From Xenorhabdus szentirmaii DSM 16338 (lineage in GTDB: Bacteria; Pseudomonadota; Gammaproteobacteria; Enterobacterales; Enterobacteriaceae): DNA of 64,000 nt. The stretch is from assembly GCF_002632585.1 (NCBI RefSeq), contig NZ_NIBV01000002.1, forward strand, positions 1,754,561 through 1,818,560. The letters are read 5' to 3'. Made by a program: the position numbers and the translations under genes. The notes under the pieces are model-generated. The model ran no database searches and was not told where the DNA came from. It worked only from the letters and a program-made list of their open reading frames with translations. This document shows, one piece after another, positions 14,101-29,100 of the stretch (within the stretch, counting starts at the first letter, position 1; the number at the start of each line of letters is the position of its first letter).

Positions 14101-17100
14101 GGATGACACCGGAAACCGGATTCGTCAGCCATATCGGCCGGCCCATCGCGAATACCCGGATTTATATTCTTGACCGTCACGGTCAGCCTGCACCGATTGG
14201 AGTTGTTGGCGAAATCTACATTGCCGGAGAAGGGGTTGCCCGTGGGTATCTGAACCGCCCTGAACTCACGGCTGAACGCTTCCTTGTTGATCCCTTCTCC
14301 CAAGAGACCGGCGCACGCATGTACAAAACCGGCGATTTGGGCCGTTGGCTGTCCGATGGCAATATTGAATACCTGGGCCGCAATGACTTTCAGGTCAAAA
14401 TCCGGGGCTTCCGCATTGAACTGGGTGAAATCGAGGCTCAGCTGATGCGCTGCCACAACGTACAGGAAGCGGTGGTGATTGTCCGTGAGGATGCATCGAA
14501 TGAAAACCCGGCTGCCCTGAAACAGCTGGTGGCTTATTTGCGCTCTAAAAACGGTCTGGAACTGATCCCTGCGGAACTGCGCCGGCAGCTTTCCCAGCAC
14601 CTTGCTGAATATATGCTCCCCAGTGCCTTTGTCACACTGGATACTTTCCCGTTGACAGCCAACGGGAAACTTGATCGTCAGGCACTCCCCGCCCCCGATG
14701 CGTTTGCTGTCATCACCCGCCATTATGAAAAGCCCCTTCATGAGGTGGAAATCATTTTGGCGCAGATTTGGCAAGAGTTGCTGCAACGGGATCGGATTAG
14801 CCGCCATGATCATTTCTTTGAGCTGGGCGGGCATTCGTTGTTGCTGGTCAGCTTAATTGAACGGCTGTACAGCTTCGGCTGGAAACTGGACATACGCAGT
14901 GTATTTTCTACGCCAATCCTGTCCGACATGGCACGGGCGATTAAAGAGAACATTGATACATCCGTTGTGCCACCTAACCGCATTCCTGCCGATTGTACGG
15001 CCATTACTCCCGACATGCTGCCGTTAGTCTCGCTCACCCAGACTGAAATTGATGCCATTGTTGCGGCTACCCCCGGCGGGGCTGGCAATATACAAGATAT
15101 CTACCCGCTTGCACCATTGCAGGAAGGCGTTCTGTACCATCACTTGCGGCAGGCTCAGGGAGATACTTATCTGTTGCAGTGCCTGCTTGCCTTCGATTCA
15201 CGTCAGCGCCTTGACGGCTTCCTGTCCGCCTTCCAGCAGGTCATCAATCGCCACGATATTCTGCGTACCGCCACCTGTTGGCAGGGGCTGATTCAGCCTG
15301 TCCAGGTCGTTTGGCGTCAGGCCCAGCTGAATATCAATACATTTGTTCCTGACTCAGACGATGATGTTCTGTCCCGGCTAAAAGCCCATACCGATCCGCG
15401 CCGGCATCGCCTCGACCTGAGTCAGGCTCCGCTGTTTGTTGCGGATACCGCTTACGATCCGGCACGGGGAGAATGGCTGCTGGCACTGCGTTTCCATCAT
15501 CTGGTCTGTGACCATATGACACTGGAACTGATTTTTGCCGAAATTGCCCAGATACAGCACGGGAATGCAAAAACAGATGAAAATACAAACACACTGCCCG
15601 CCGCATTGCCTTACCGCAATTTTATTGCCCAGCTCCTGAGCGTGCCGGCAGATAAACATGAAGCCTATTTCCGTGCCCAACTTGCTGATATTGATACCCC
15701 GACCGCGCCATTCGGCATACTGTCCATACAGAATGAGAACGAAGCCATTGCAGAAGCCCGTCTTTCCGTAGAACCCGCCCTGGCGAAGATTGTCCGGGCA
15801 CAGGCCCGCCATCTGGGCGTCAGTCCGGGGGTCCTGTTCCATGTTGCATGGGCACAAGTATTGGCAAAAACCAGCGGCAGCAACAATGTTGTCTTTGGTT
15901 CTGTACTGCTGGGGCGTTTACAGGGCGGCGCCGGGACTTCCCGTACCATGGGCATGTTTATCAATACCCTGCCAATACGCATCCCGCTTGCTGATCGCAC
16001 TGTCCAGGATGTTGTTCAGGCCACTTACCACACTCTAACAACACTGTTGGAACATGAACAGGCCCCCCTGGCCATGGCACAACGTTGCAGCAATGTGCCT
16101 CAGTCAGTGCCGCTGTTCAGTGCCGTGCTCAATTATCGTCATACCCGGCTCAATGAAACTGACGTGATTGACCTGCACCAAGAAGGAATAAGTGTCATTT
16201 CTGCGCAGGAACGGACGAATTACCCGATCACGTTATCTGTGGATGATACCGGCGTAGGTTTCCGCCTGACGGCTCAATCTGTGACAAGCATTGATCCTGC
16301 ACGCATCATCTCTTATCTGGAAACCACCATCCGTGGACTGGTCGACGCGCTGGCACACAAACCACAACAGCTGATCCAAGAAATCACGGTTCTGCCGGTG
16401 AGTGAGCGGCAACAACTTTTGGCTGATTTCAATGATACTCAGGCAGACTTCCCACAGCATGCGTTAATCCACCAGCTGTTCGAAGCTCAGGCAGCACAGC
16501 ATCCCCATGCCACAGCCTTGGTATTTGGCAACCAGTCACTGAGTTATGCCGAACTCAACGGTCGGGCCAACCGACTGGCCCACCATTTAATTGATCTGGG
16601 TGTGCGTCCTGATTCCCGCGTCGCAATCTGCCTTGAGCGTCACCCGGATTTAATTATCGGCCTGCTGGCGATCTTAAAAGCAGGCGGAGCGTACCTGCCA
16701 CTTGATCCGGCTTATCCGGCTGAACGACTGGCGCATATCCTCAAGGATGCAGAGCCGGTTGTTTTGCTCACCCAAACGCCACATGCCGGCAAACTGGACA
16801 GTGCCATACCCACATTTTTACTTGATGCACATGAACCGTTCCTGCCGGAACAGCCATCCCATAACCCGGACGCGCAGGCACTGGCACTGACATCGCGCCA
16901 TCTGGCGTATGTTATCTATACCTCCGGTTCAACGGGCCTGCCTAAAGGGGTGATGGTTGAACACCGCAATGTCCTGCGCCTGATTGTCAACAGCGGTTTT
17001 GCGGAACTCGGCCAAGATGATTGTGTGGCCCATTGCGCCAATATTGCCTTTGATGCCTCAACATGGGAAATCTGGTCGGCCCTGCTCAATGGTGGGCGCC

Positions 17101-20100
17101 TGCATCTGGTTTCACAATCCGAACTGCTTGATCCGGTACGTTTCCGCGACTCATTAATTCAAGGACAGGTTACCGCTCTTTGGCTCACTTCAGGTTTGTT
17201 CAACGAGTACCTCAACACGCTCACCCCCCTGTTCGGTCAATTGCGTTACCTGCTTATTGGCGGTGATGTCATTGATCCACGGAAAATCCGGCAAGTACAA
17301 CAGGCTGAGTCACAACCGGCACATTTACTCAATGCCTACGGCCCGACGGAAACGACAACATTTGCGACGATGTATGAGATCACGTCCCCTGTTGATGCAA
17401 TCCATGCCATCCCCATCGGTCGCCCGATTGGCAATACCCGGATTTATCTCCTTGATCCACAGGGTCAGCCTGTACCACAGGGCGTGACCGGCGAAATTTA
17501 CATTGCCGGAGCGGGGGTGGCCCGTGGTTATCTGAACCGCCCAGAGTTGACGGCTGAACGTTTCCTTGCTGATCCATTCTCTCTGGATGCCAATGAACGC
17601 ATGTATAAAACCGGCGATTTGGGCCGTTGGCTGCCCGATGGCAATCTTGAATATCTGGGCCGCAATGATTTTCAGGTGAAATTACGTGGTTTCCGCATCG
17701 AACTGGGTGAAATCGAAGCCAAGTTGATGGAACACCATGGTGTGCGTGAAGCCGTTGTCCTCGCTCGCCCTGATGAGTCAGGCCAGAAACATCTGGTTGC
17801 GTATTTGCAGCCGCACACAGGTATTGAACTGACCCCCGCTGAGCTGCGCCAATATCTTGCGCAGCATCTTGCCGACTATATGCTGCCCGGTGCTTTTGTG
17901 ATCTTGGCGCATTTCCCGCTGACACCGAACGGCAAACTGGATCGCCAGGCGCTTCCGGCGCCGGATGCATCCGCCGTCGTGATGCAGCGCTATGAAGCCC
18001 CGGAGGGGGAAACAGAACTTGCACTGGCCCGGATTTGGCAGAAATTACTGAAACTGGAACACATTGGCCGCCATGACCATTTCTTTGAATTGGGCGGCCA
18101 TTCCTTGCTTGCCATTCAGTTGATTGCGCATATCCGTCAGGATATGGCACGGGAATTATCCCTACAGCAACTCTTTGACCACCCTGTGTTGCTGGATTTA
18201 GCCAAAACGCTCACGGAAACCTCAGTCACTGACCAGATAACAATCGCCATCGCCGACCGGGATCAACGGTTGCCTTTATCTTTTGCCCAGCAACGATTGT
18301 GGTTCCTGAGCCAGCTTGATCAGGCTGCCAGTCTGGCCTACCACATTCCCATCGCCCTGCGCCTGACGGGTCAGCTCAGTCACTCTGCGTTGTCCGGGGC
18401 GCTGGACAGCCTGGTTGCACGACAGGAAATTCTGCGCACCCGCTTCGTGTTGGTCGCCGGTCATCCTTACCAGCACATTGATCCTGCTGATACGGGCTTT
18501 ACCCTGTCTTACCAGGATCTGCGGCCATTGGCACCCGAAACACAGACTCACCGTGTTGAGGGACTGACGGTGCTTGAGGCACAAACACCGTTTGATTTTA
18601 CCCAAGGCCCCCTGATCCGCGGACACTTGCTGCAACTGGCCGACAACGAGCATGTATTGCTGCTCACTCAGCATCACATTATTTCTGATGGCTGGTCGGT
18701 TGGGATACTGATGCATGAGCTGAGCGTCCTTTACCGCGCCGCTCTTGACGGGCGTGAAGATCCGCTGGCGCCATTGCCGGTTCAGTATGCCGACTACGCC
18801 CTCTGGCAGCGAGAGCAGTTACAGAAAACCAGCATCACGGAACAGCGTGATTTCTGGCATGCCCAACTTGCAGGTGCTCCCGCCCTGTTGACATTGCCGA
18901 CTGATCGCCCCCGTCCGGCAACACAATCTTTTGCCGGCGGCTTAATTCCGGTTCGCCTTGAGGCTGATTTGCTGGCATCGCTTAAAGCGCTTGGGCAACG
19001 CCATAACACCACTTTGTTTATGACGGTACTGGGCGCATGGAGTATTGTGCTCGCCCGGCTCAGTGGTCAGGATGATATCGTTATCGGCACCCCCGTTGCC
19101 AACCGACCGCATCATGAGCTTGAAAGCGTGATCGGTTTCTTTGTCAACACGCTGGCGTTGCGCGTCAAATTCCATCATGCCAAAAACGTCACTGACCTGC
19201 TCACCCACGTCCGGCAACAAGCACTGGCTGCCTACACCCATCAGGATCTGCCCTTTGAACAGGTGGTGGAAGCACTGCAACCTGAGCGTGACCTGAGTTA
19301 CAGCCCGATCTTTCAGGTTATGCTGGCCCTGAATAACACTCCCGCAGAAAAACCGGTGTTACCTGAACTGCAATTGTCCCTGGTTGAGCAGGCACACCGC
19401 AGTGCCCATTTCGATCTCATTCTGTCCCTGACTGAAACCGAATCAGGCCTGACGGGAGATTTGACCTATTCTTCCGATCTCTTTGATGCCGCCACGGCTG
19501 AACGTCTGGCCGGCTATTTGGTCAATGTGCTGACCGCAATGGCGGCAGATGAAACTCAACCCCTTGCAACATTACCCATGTTGCCGGGATCGGAACGACA
19601 ACAGCTGCTGGTGGATTTCAATGACACCCAAGCGGATTTCCCCCAAGGCACGCTGGTCCACCAGCTTTTTGAGGCTCAGGCGTTGCATTGTCCTGATGCC
19701 ACTGCCGTTGTCTTTGAGGGGCAACAACTCAGTTATGCTGAACTGAATCGTCAGGCAAATCGTCTGGCACACTATTTAATTGCGCAGGGTGTGCGCCCGG
19801 ACTCCCGGGTCGCTGTCTGTACTGAACGCAACCCCCAGATGGTGATTGGCTTACTGGCCACCCTAAAAGCGGGTGGGACCTATGTACCGCTTGATCCCGC
19901 TTATCCGGCTGAACGACTGGTTTATATGCTTGACGATGCGGCACCGGTGATTTTGCTGACCCAAACCGAATGGAAGGACAAACTTTCCACGGCACTTTCC
20001 ACGACTTTTTCCACGGTTTTGCTGGATAACGATGAACAGCTTTGGGCATCGCAACCCGCAGACAATCCTGACCCTCAGGATTTGGGGCTGACACCCCGTC

Positions 20101-23100
20101 ATCTGGCTTACGTAATCTACACATCAGGTTCAACCGGTCAGCCGAAAGGGGTGATGATCGAACACCAGAATCTGTGTAATCTGATGACGACCCAGCAAAG
20201 CAGGCTGGCACTCACACCGGACAGCCGCATTCTGCAATTCGCGTCAAACAGCTTCGATGCCTGCATTTGGGAATGCTGCATGGCTTTCCAGTCAGGAGGC
20301 CGCCTCTATTTGGCCAAACGTGCCGATATTCTGCCCGGAGAGAGGTTATCCGCCTATTTGAGCGACAACCTCATCAGCCATGTACTTTTATCGCCGACCG
20401 CCCTGGCCGTCATGGACTCCCTGCCCGAAACCCTGCATACCTTGCTGGTGGGCGGTGAGGCCTGCCCGCCGACCCTTGTCAAACGCTGGGCACAAGACCG
20501 CCAAATGCTCAATGCGTATGGCCCGACGGAAATCACCGTCTGTGCCACACTCTATTCCTGCCATCATGCAGAAGATAATCCGCCGCCGATTGGCCGCCCT
20601 ATCGCCAATACGCAAATCTATATTCTTGATGCCCACGGGCAGCCTGTTCCGCGTGGTGTCATTGGCGAAATCTATATTGCCGGGGCGGGCGTAGCCCGTG
20701 GCTATCTCAACCGTCCTGAGCTGACTGCTGAACGCTTCCTGGCCGATCCCTTCTCCACCAGCCCTGACGCCCGCATGTACAAAACCGGCGATTTGGGCCG
20801 TTGGCTGCCGGACGGCAATATTGAATACCTCGGCCGCAATGATTTTCAGATCAAATTGCGGGGTTTCCGCATTGAGCTGGGCGAAATTGAAGCTCGCCTC
20901 AGACAGTGCCACGGTGTCCGTGAAGCCGTGGTTTTGGCGCGTGAAGACCGTGAAACACAGCAAAAACGTCTGGTGGCTTATTTGCTGCCACAGGCAGGCG
21001 CTGGGCTGGAACCTGCCAAACTGCGCCAACAGCTTGCCCGACATCTTGCTGAGCACATGTTGCCCGGTGCATTTGTCACACTGGATGCGTTCCCGCTCAC
21101 CCCGAACGGAAAACTCGATCAGCAGGCGCTTCCGGAACCGGCGTTATCCGCGATTGTGTCACGTGATCACGAACCCCCAACCGGGGAAGCAGAAATATCT
21201 CTGGCTCACATCTGGCAAAAACTTCTGGGTGTGAAACTGATTGGCCGCCACGACCACTTCTTTGAGCTGGGCGGGCATTCACTGATGATTGTCAGCCTGA
21301 TTGAAGAACTGCGCAGTATCGGCCGGCAGCTCGATGTACGTAGTGTCTTTGCCGCCCCAGTCCTTGCGGATATGGCGCAGGCTATCCAGCATGAAACGGA
21401 TACTTTTGTCGTGCCTGCCAACCTTATCCCGGACAATTGCACCGCCATCGCACCGGATATGCTGCCGCTGGTTTCCCTGTCCCAGACAGAAATTGATGCC
21501 ATCGTCGCAACGGTTTCCGGCGGGGCATCCAATGTGCAGGATATCTACCCGCTTGCCCCCTTACAGGAAGGTATCCTGTTCCATCACCTGCTACAGACAC
21601 AAGGTGACGACTATTTGCTGCGAGTTTTACTCGCCTTCAACACACGTGATCAATTGGAGGGTATCCTGAATGCCTTGCAGCAAGTGATTGACCGCCATGA
21701 CATCTTGCGAACCTCGGCTTACTGGCAGGATCTGGCACAACCGGTTCAGGTAGTCTGGCGTCAGGCTACGTTAAGTGTCAACGTATTTATGCCTGATTCA
21801 GGTGACGATATTTTGTCTCAGTTACAGGCTCACACTGATCCGCGCCTGCATCGCATCAACCTGAATCAGGCCCCCTTGTTCACCGCAGATATCGCTCATG
21901 ACACCTTGCAGGACGAATGGCTGCTGGCACTGCGTTTTCATCATCTGGTCAGTGACCATATCACGCTGGATCTGATTTTTGCTGAAATGGCGCTGATCCT
22001 GAAAGGCAATGGGCTGAAGAGAGTTGAATTGCAAGGAACGGCGCAGGCACTGCCTGCAACACAGCCCTACCGTAACTTTATTGCCCAGACCCTGAATGCA
22101 TCGCCTTCAGTGCATGAAGCTTACTTCCGTGAACAACTCTCCGGCATTCATGAGCCCACCGCACCTTTTGGTATATTCACGCTACCGAAGGAAGCGCCAA
22201 AACAGGGAACATCCACTAGCATCAGTCAATCTGTCGCAAGACACCGGATCTTACTGCCTTCTGAGCTGTCTGATGCGGTCCGCCTCCAGGCCCGTCATTT
22301 AGGCATCAGCCCCAGTGTCTTGTTCCACGTTGCGTGGGCTCAGGTTCTGGCACAAACCAGCGGACACAACGATGTTGTGTTCGGCTCAGTCCTGCTGGGA
22401 CGTTTACAAGGTGGCGCCGGAGCAGACCGGATTCTGGGTATGTTCATCAATACCCTGCCAGTCCGCATTTCCCTGAACGGGCGCAATGCACGGGACACCG
22501 TGCAACAGGCTTACCAGGATCTTACAGCCCTGCTGGAACACGAACAGGCACCGCTGGCACTGGCACAACGATGCAGTGATGTGGCACAACCCATGCCGCT
22601 GTTCAGTACCTTGCTGAATTATCGTCATAGCCAGGCAGCCAAAGGCCAGACCGGTGATGCCGTTAATGCCATGTGGGCAGATGTGCGTTTGCTCTCCGCG
22701 GAAGAGAGGACCAGTTACCCGATTACGTTGTCCGTGGATGATTTAGGCCAGGATTTCCAACTGACCGCCCTGACCGTCGCTGACATTGTGCCGGAACAGA
22801 TCACAACCTATCTGGCTACCGCCATCAAAGGCCTGATCGATGCCCTGACCTGCGAACCGAATAAATTGATTCTGGATATCCCCATTTTGCCGGAAACTGG
22901 GCGGCAAAAATTGTTGGTGGATTTCAATGCCACCCGGACGGATTTCCCCCAGGATGCATTGATTCACCAACGGGTTGAGGATCAGGTTTTACAGCGCCCT
23001 GATGCCACCGCAGTCATCCATGAAGGGCAAAGGTTAAGCTATAACGAGCTGAACCAGCGCGCCAATCGTCTGGCCCATCATCTGATTGTACTTGGTGTGC

Positions 23101-26100
23101 GTCCTGACGCGCGGGTTGCCATCTGCCTCGAGCGCAGCCCCGAAATGGTGATTGGCCTGCTGGCAATCCTCAAGGCCGGTGGGGCTTATGTTCCCCTTGA
23201 CCCGAGTTATCCGGCTGAGCGGCTGGCCTATATGTTTGAGGATGCCGCACCGATGGCTTTACTGATCCAGACAACATGGGCAGACAAGTTCGCCGGCATT
23301 CTGCCGGCAACCCTGCCAACGGTCTTGCTGGATAATGCCCTTCATGAACCCGACGCGTTCTTGCCGGCTGAATCGAACGAAAACCCGGATATTCAGGCAT
23401 TGGGGCTAACGTCACGCCATCTGGCCTATGTCATTTATACGTCAGGATCAACCGGCCAGCCGAAAGGCGTGATGGTCGAACATCGCAATGTGCTGCGCTT
23501 GGTCATCAACAACAATTTTGCCGATATCGGGCCGAATGACTGCATCGCCCACTGCGCCAATGTTTCATTCGACGCCGCCACTTGGGAGGTGTGGGGAGCA
23601 TTGGTTCAGGGCGCACGCATCCTGCTGATCCCCGAAAAATCATTGTTGCAGCCTGATGATTTCGGTGAGCATCTGACTAAAGCCGGTGCCAGTGCGTTAT
23701 TCCTGACAACCGCCCTGTTCAACCAATATGCGAATTTAATCGCCCCTGCGTTATCCGGTCTGCGCTACATCCTTTTCGGCGGCGAAAAAACAGATACCCG
23801 TGCCGCAATCCGCCTCAGGTCTGAACATTCACCTGACCACTTACTGCATGTTTATGGCCCGACGGAAACCACCACTTTCGCCACCGCCTATGAAATCCCT
23901 CTGATGGAAAATGATGAAACTGAAAGGTCAATTCCCATTGGTCATCCTATCGCCAATACTCAGGCCTATATTTTGGATGAAAAAGGCCAGCCCGTTCCTG
24001 TTGGCGTTGCGGGTGAAATTTATATTGCCGGAGACGGTGTCGCACGGGGTTATCTGAATCGCCCTGAACTGACAGCTGAACGTTTCCTTACCGATCCGTT
24101 CTCTCCCGGTCCAGAAGCAAGAATGTACAAAACCGGCGATCTCGGCCGCTGGTTGCCGGATGGCAATATCGAATACCTCAGCCGCAACGATTCTCAGGTG
24201 AAGTTACGTGGCTTCCGCATTGAGCTGGGGGAAATAGAAACCCGCCTCCGGCAATGTCACGGTGTGAGCGAGGCCCTGGTCTTGATCCGCGGAGATATGG
24301 CAAACGGCAATACGGGAGAACAAAAACGCCTTGTGGCCTATCTGCGGCCACAGGCCGGAACGAAATTGATCCCGGCTGAACTGCGCCAGCAACTTGCCCA
24401 GCACCTTGCTGACTATATGCTGCCCAGTGCATTTGTGATGCTGGAGAGTTTCCCGCTGACCCCCAACGGCAAGCTCGACCGTCAGGCGCTTCCTGCCCCT
24501 GATGCCTCTGCCGTCGTGTCACGCCATTACGAAGCCCCTGCCGGTGAAACTGAAATCGCACTGGCCCGGATTTGGCAAGACTTGCTGGGGCTGGAGCGTG
24601 TGGGCCGCCACGATCATTTCTTTGAACTGGGCGGGCATTCATTGCTTGCCGTCCAGCTGGCATCACGCATACGTCAGGTATTGGCAAAAGAGTTGTCATT
24701 GCAACAACTGTTTGACCATCCCTTGTTGGCAAATCTGGCTCATGCATTAACCGACGCTTCCGTGACGTCCCAGGCAACCATTCCCGTCGCTGACCGTCAT
24801 CAACCGCTGCCTCTCTCCTTTGCCCAGCAACGGTTATGGTTCTTGGGCCAGCTCGATCCGGCGGCCAGCCTCGCCTACCACATTCCTGCCGCATTGCGCC
24901 TGAGCGGGCAACTCAACCACCCTGCGTTGTCCGGCGCCCTCGACCGTTTAGTTGCCCGGCAGGAAATTCTGCGCACCCGCTTTGTATTGAACGGGGGTCA
25001 GCCCTGCCAGCACATTGATCCTGCTGATACCGGTTTTACCCTGTCTTATCACGATCTGCGGCCACTGGCACCCGAAACACAGACTCACCGCATTGGGGAA
25101 CTGACGGTGCTTGAAGCACAAACACCGTTTGATTTTACCCAAGGCCCCCTGATCCGCGGCCATTTGCTGCAACTGGCCGATGAAGAGCACATATTGCTGA
25201 TCACTCAGCACCACATTATTTCTGATGGCTGGTCCATCGGGGTGTTGATGCATGAACTGGGCCTGCTCTACAGCGCCGAACTCACCGGGCAAGATCCATG
25301 CTTACCACCACTGCCCGTTCAATACGCCGATTATGCCGTCTGGCAACGTCACTGGCTGCAAGAAACCACCCTGACAGCTCAGCGCGATTTCTGGTGCAAG
25401 GCCCTGTCAGGAGCACCGGCGTTATTAACCCTGCCGACAGACCGTCCGCGTCCGGCAGTGCATAGCTATGTGGGTAACCGGATACCTGTTTGTTTTGGTG
25501 CTGACTTGCTGGCTCCACTAAAAGCGCTCGGGCAGCGCCATAACACCACGCTGTTCATGACGGTACTGGGCGCATGGAGCATTGTGCTTGCCCGGCTCAG
25601 TGGTCAGGATGATATCGTTATCGGTACCCCCGTTGCCAACCGCCCTCACCATGAACTTGAGGGAATGATCGGTTTCTTCGTCAACACACTGGCCTTGCGC
25701 ATCAGATTCAGCCATGAACTCAGTGTGGCAGACCTTCTGACGCACGTTAAAGATCAGGCATTTGCTGCCTATGCGAATCAGGACCTGCCTTTTGAGCAAG
25801 TGGTGGAAGCACTCCAGCCTGAACGCAGCCTGAGTTACAGCCCGGTCTTCCAAGTGATGCTGTCGTTAAACAACATGCCGGCCCAAACGCTGACACTGCC
25901 TGATCTGCAACTCATTCCAATGGAACAGGAGCACCATAGCGCCCACTTTGATTTGACCCTGTCACTCACCGAAACTGAGGGGGGTCTGGTCGGTGAACTG
26001 GCTTATGCCGTTGATTTATTCGATTCCTCATCCGTTGAACGCATGGTCGGCTATTTGGGCCATGTGCTGACAGCGATGGTGACAAATGAAACACAAGCGG

Positions 26101-29100
26101 TGGCAACGCTGCCAATGCTGCCGGAATCAGAGCGGCAACAACTGCTGACAGGCTTCAACCGCCCCCGGATGAGTTTCCCGCAAGACAGACTGATCCACCA
26201 GCTGTTTGAGGCTCAGGCTACAGCCCGGCCTGACGCGGTGGCGGTAGTATGGGAAGGGCAAACCCTCAGCTATGGTGAACTGAACCGCTGCGCCAACCGG
26301 CTGGCACACCATTTAATGGAACAAGGTGTCCGTCCTGACACCCGGGTCGCCATCTGTGTTGAACGCGGCCTGGAAATGGTCGTCGGCCTGCTGGCAATCC
26401 TCAAAGCCGGCGGTGCTTATGTTCCGCTTGATCCGGCCTATCCTGCCGATCGGCTGGCCTATACCCTTGAAGATGCAGCGCCCGTTGCACTGCTGACCCA
26501 ATCTGAATGGCTGAGTAAACTCGCTGATGCGCTTTCTGACGTGGCATTGCCGACAACCTTGCTCGACAAGCTTCTTGATCGCCAAGACCCCTTGCTGGCA
26601 ACACAATCCAGTGAAAATCCGGATGCACAGGCATTGGGACTGACACCACACCATCTGGCCTATATCATTTATACTTCCGGCTCAACGGGCCAGCCTAAAG
26701 GGGTGATGGTCGAACACACCAATATTACCCGCTTGTTTGCCGCAACACAGGCACGTTTTCAGTTCGATAATCACGATGTCTGGACACTGTTCCACTCTTT
26801 CGCATTCGATTTCTCCGTCTGGGAATTGTGGGGTGCTTTGGCCTATGGCGGCCGGCTTGTTGTTATTCCGGCAGACTGTGCACGTTCCCCCCAGGTGTTC
26901 TATTCGCTGCTATGCCGTGAACAAGTGACAGTACTGAACCAAACCCCAAGCGCCTTCCGCCAGTTGATTTCTGCTCAGGATGCAACACCGCATTCTCTGC
27001 GCTGCATCATTTTCGGCGGGGAAGCATTGGAATTGCATACCCTTGCCCCGTGGGTTGACCGTAACCCGACTCAGCAAACCCGTCTGGTGAATATGTACGG
27101 CATCACCGAAATTACGGTACATGCCACCTATCGGGAACTGACGGAAACCGACATTCACTCAGGGCGCGGCAGCCTGATTGGACAACCCCTTCCTGATCTG
27201 CAGATTTACATTCTTGATGCCTGCGGCCAGCCCGTTCCCCTCGGTGTCGCCGGTGAGCTTTATATCGTCGGGGCCGGTGTTGCACGGGGATATCTGAACC
27301 GTGCTGAGCTGACTGCCGAAAGATTCCTTGTTGATCCGTTCACGCCTGACTCACAGGCACATATGTATAAAACCGGTGACCTCGGTCGTTGGTTGCCGGA
27401 CGGCAATATCGAATATCTCGGCCGCAATGATTTTCAGGTCAAGATCCGCGGATTCCGGATTGAGCTGGGTGAAATTGAAGCCAGGCTGGAACAATGTCAC
27501 GGGGTGCGCGAAGCCGTTGTTCTGGCACGTACCGATGACAACAACCAAAAACGCCTGATCGCCTATTTGTTGCCGCAGGGCAATGCGGAGCTGGTCCCCG
27601 CAGAACTGCGCCAGCAGCTCAGCCAGCACCTTGCTGACTATATGCTGCCCGGTGCCTTTGTCACGCTGGACAGTTTCCCGCTGACAACCAACGGCAAACT
27701 GGATCGTCAGGCATTGCCCGCACCGGATTCCTCCGCGATTGTCGTACACCGTTATGAAGCGCCGATCGGGGAGGTGGAAATCGTTCTCGCCCGAATTTGG
27801 CAAAATCTCCTGAAACTGGAGCGGGTCGGCCGCCATGACCATTTCTTCGAACTCGGCGGGCATTCTCTGCTGATTGTCAGCCTGATCGAAGAGCTGCGCC
27901 GTCTGGGCTGGCAACTCGATGTCCGCGGTGTGTTTGTTGCGCCGGTGCTGGCCGAAATGGCACAAACCATCCAACGTGATGCCCGTGCTTTCGTCGTGCC
28001 AGACAATCTTATTCCCGCAGGTTGCAGCGCGATCACGCCTGATATGTTGCCGCTGGTTTCCCTGTCTCAGGCGGAAATCGATGCCATCACCGCCACTGTC
28101 CCCGGCGGAGCGGGCAATGTGCAGGACATTTACCCGCTTGCTCCGTTGCAGGAAGGTATCCTGTTCCACCACTTATTGCAGGCACAAGGGGATAATTACC
28201 TGCTGCAAAGTCTGTTTGCATTTGATAGCCGCGAACGCCTTGATGACTTCCTCGCAACGCTGCAACAGGTTATCGACCGCCATGATATTCTGCGCACGGC
28301 GGCCTACTGGCAGGATTTGGAACAGCCGGTCCAGGTGGTCTGGCGTCAGGCAACACTGGCCGTCAATGTATTCAATCCGGAAACTGCGGATAACGTGCTT
28401 GCGCAGCTCAGGGCACATACTGACCCGCGCCTGCATCGTCTCGCTCTGGATCGCGCACCCTTGTTCACCGCAGATATCGCCCACGATCCGGCACAGGCTG
28501 AATGGTTGCTGGCACTGCGTTTCCATCATCTGGTCAGTGACCACATGACACTGGAACTGATTTTTGCCGAAATGGCGCTGTTGCTGAAACAGAACAAGTC
28601 TGAAGGGAGTAACGCTGACAGGAATGAATCACCGCGTCACAGTGAGCCATTGCCGGTTGCCCTGCCTTATCGCAACTTTGTTGCCCGGACATTAAACATG
28701 CCGACTGCCGATCACGAAGCCTATTTCCGTGCCCAGCTGGCAGATATTCATGAACCGACCGCGCCATTCGGTGTTCTGAAAGTTCAGGCTGAGGGTGGTT
28801 CCGTTACCGAAGATCACCTCTTTGTCGCCCCTGATTTGGCAAAATCCATCCGTGTTCAGGCTCGCCGCCACAGGGTCAGCCCGAGTGTGTTGTTCCATGC
28901 TGCATGGGCGCTGGTATTGGCTCAAACCTGTGACCGTGATGATGTGGTCTTTGGCTCTGTGCTATTGGGCCGGCTTCAGGGCGGTGCGGGTGCTGAGCAA
29001 GTGCTGGGAATGTTCATCAATACCCTGCCAATGCGGGTTTCTCTGGCACAACGTACTGTCGGGGAGGTAATACAGGATACTTACCACAGTCTCATGATGT

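Noticed and set aside
14022..14834. 270-aa antisense frame within NRPS module 3, and many similar ones (for example 17380-18150, 24178-24894, 27351-28172)
   Set aside because: They recur at the same relative place in several modules because the modules are homologous; the translations match no family and the sense strand is clearly coding.
14990..16400. Separate E domain followed by a C domain between modules 3 and 4
   Set aside because: There is only one condensation-fold domain between T3 and A4, with the HH[I/L]xxxxGD signature, so it is a single dual C/E domain. The same holds at the four other sites.
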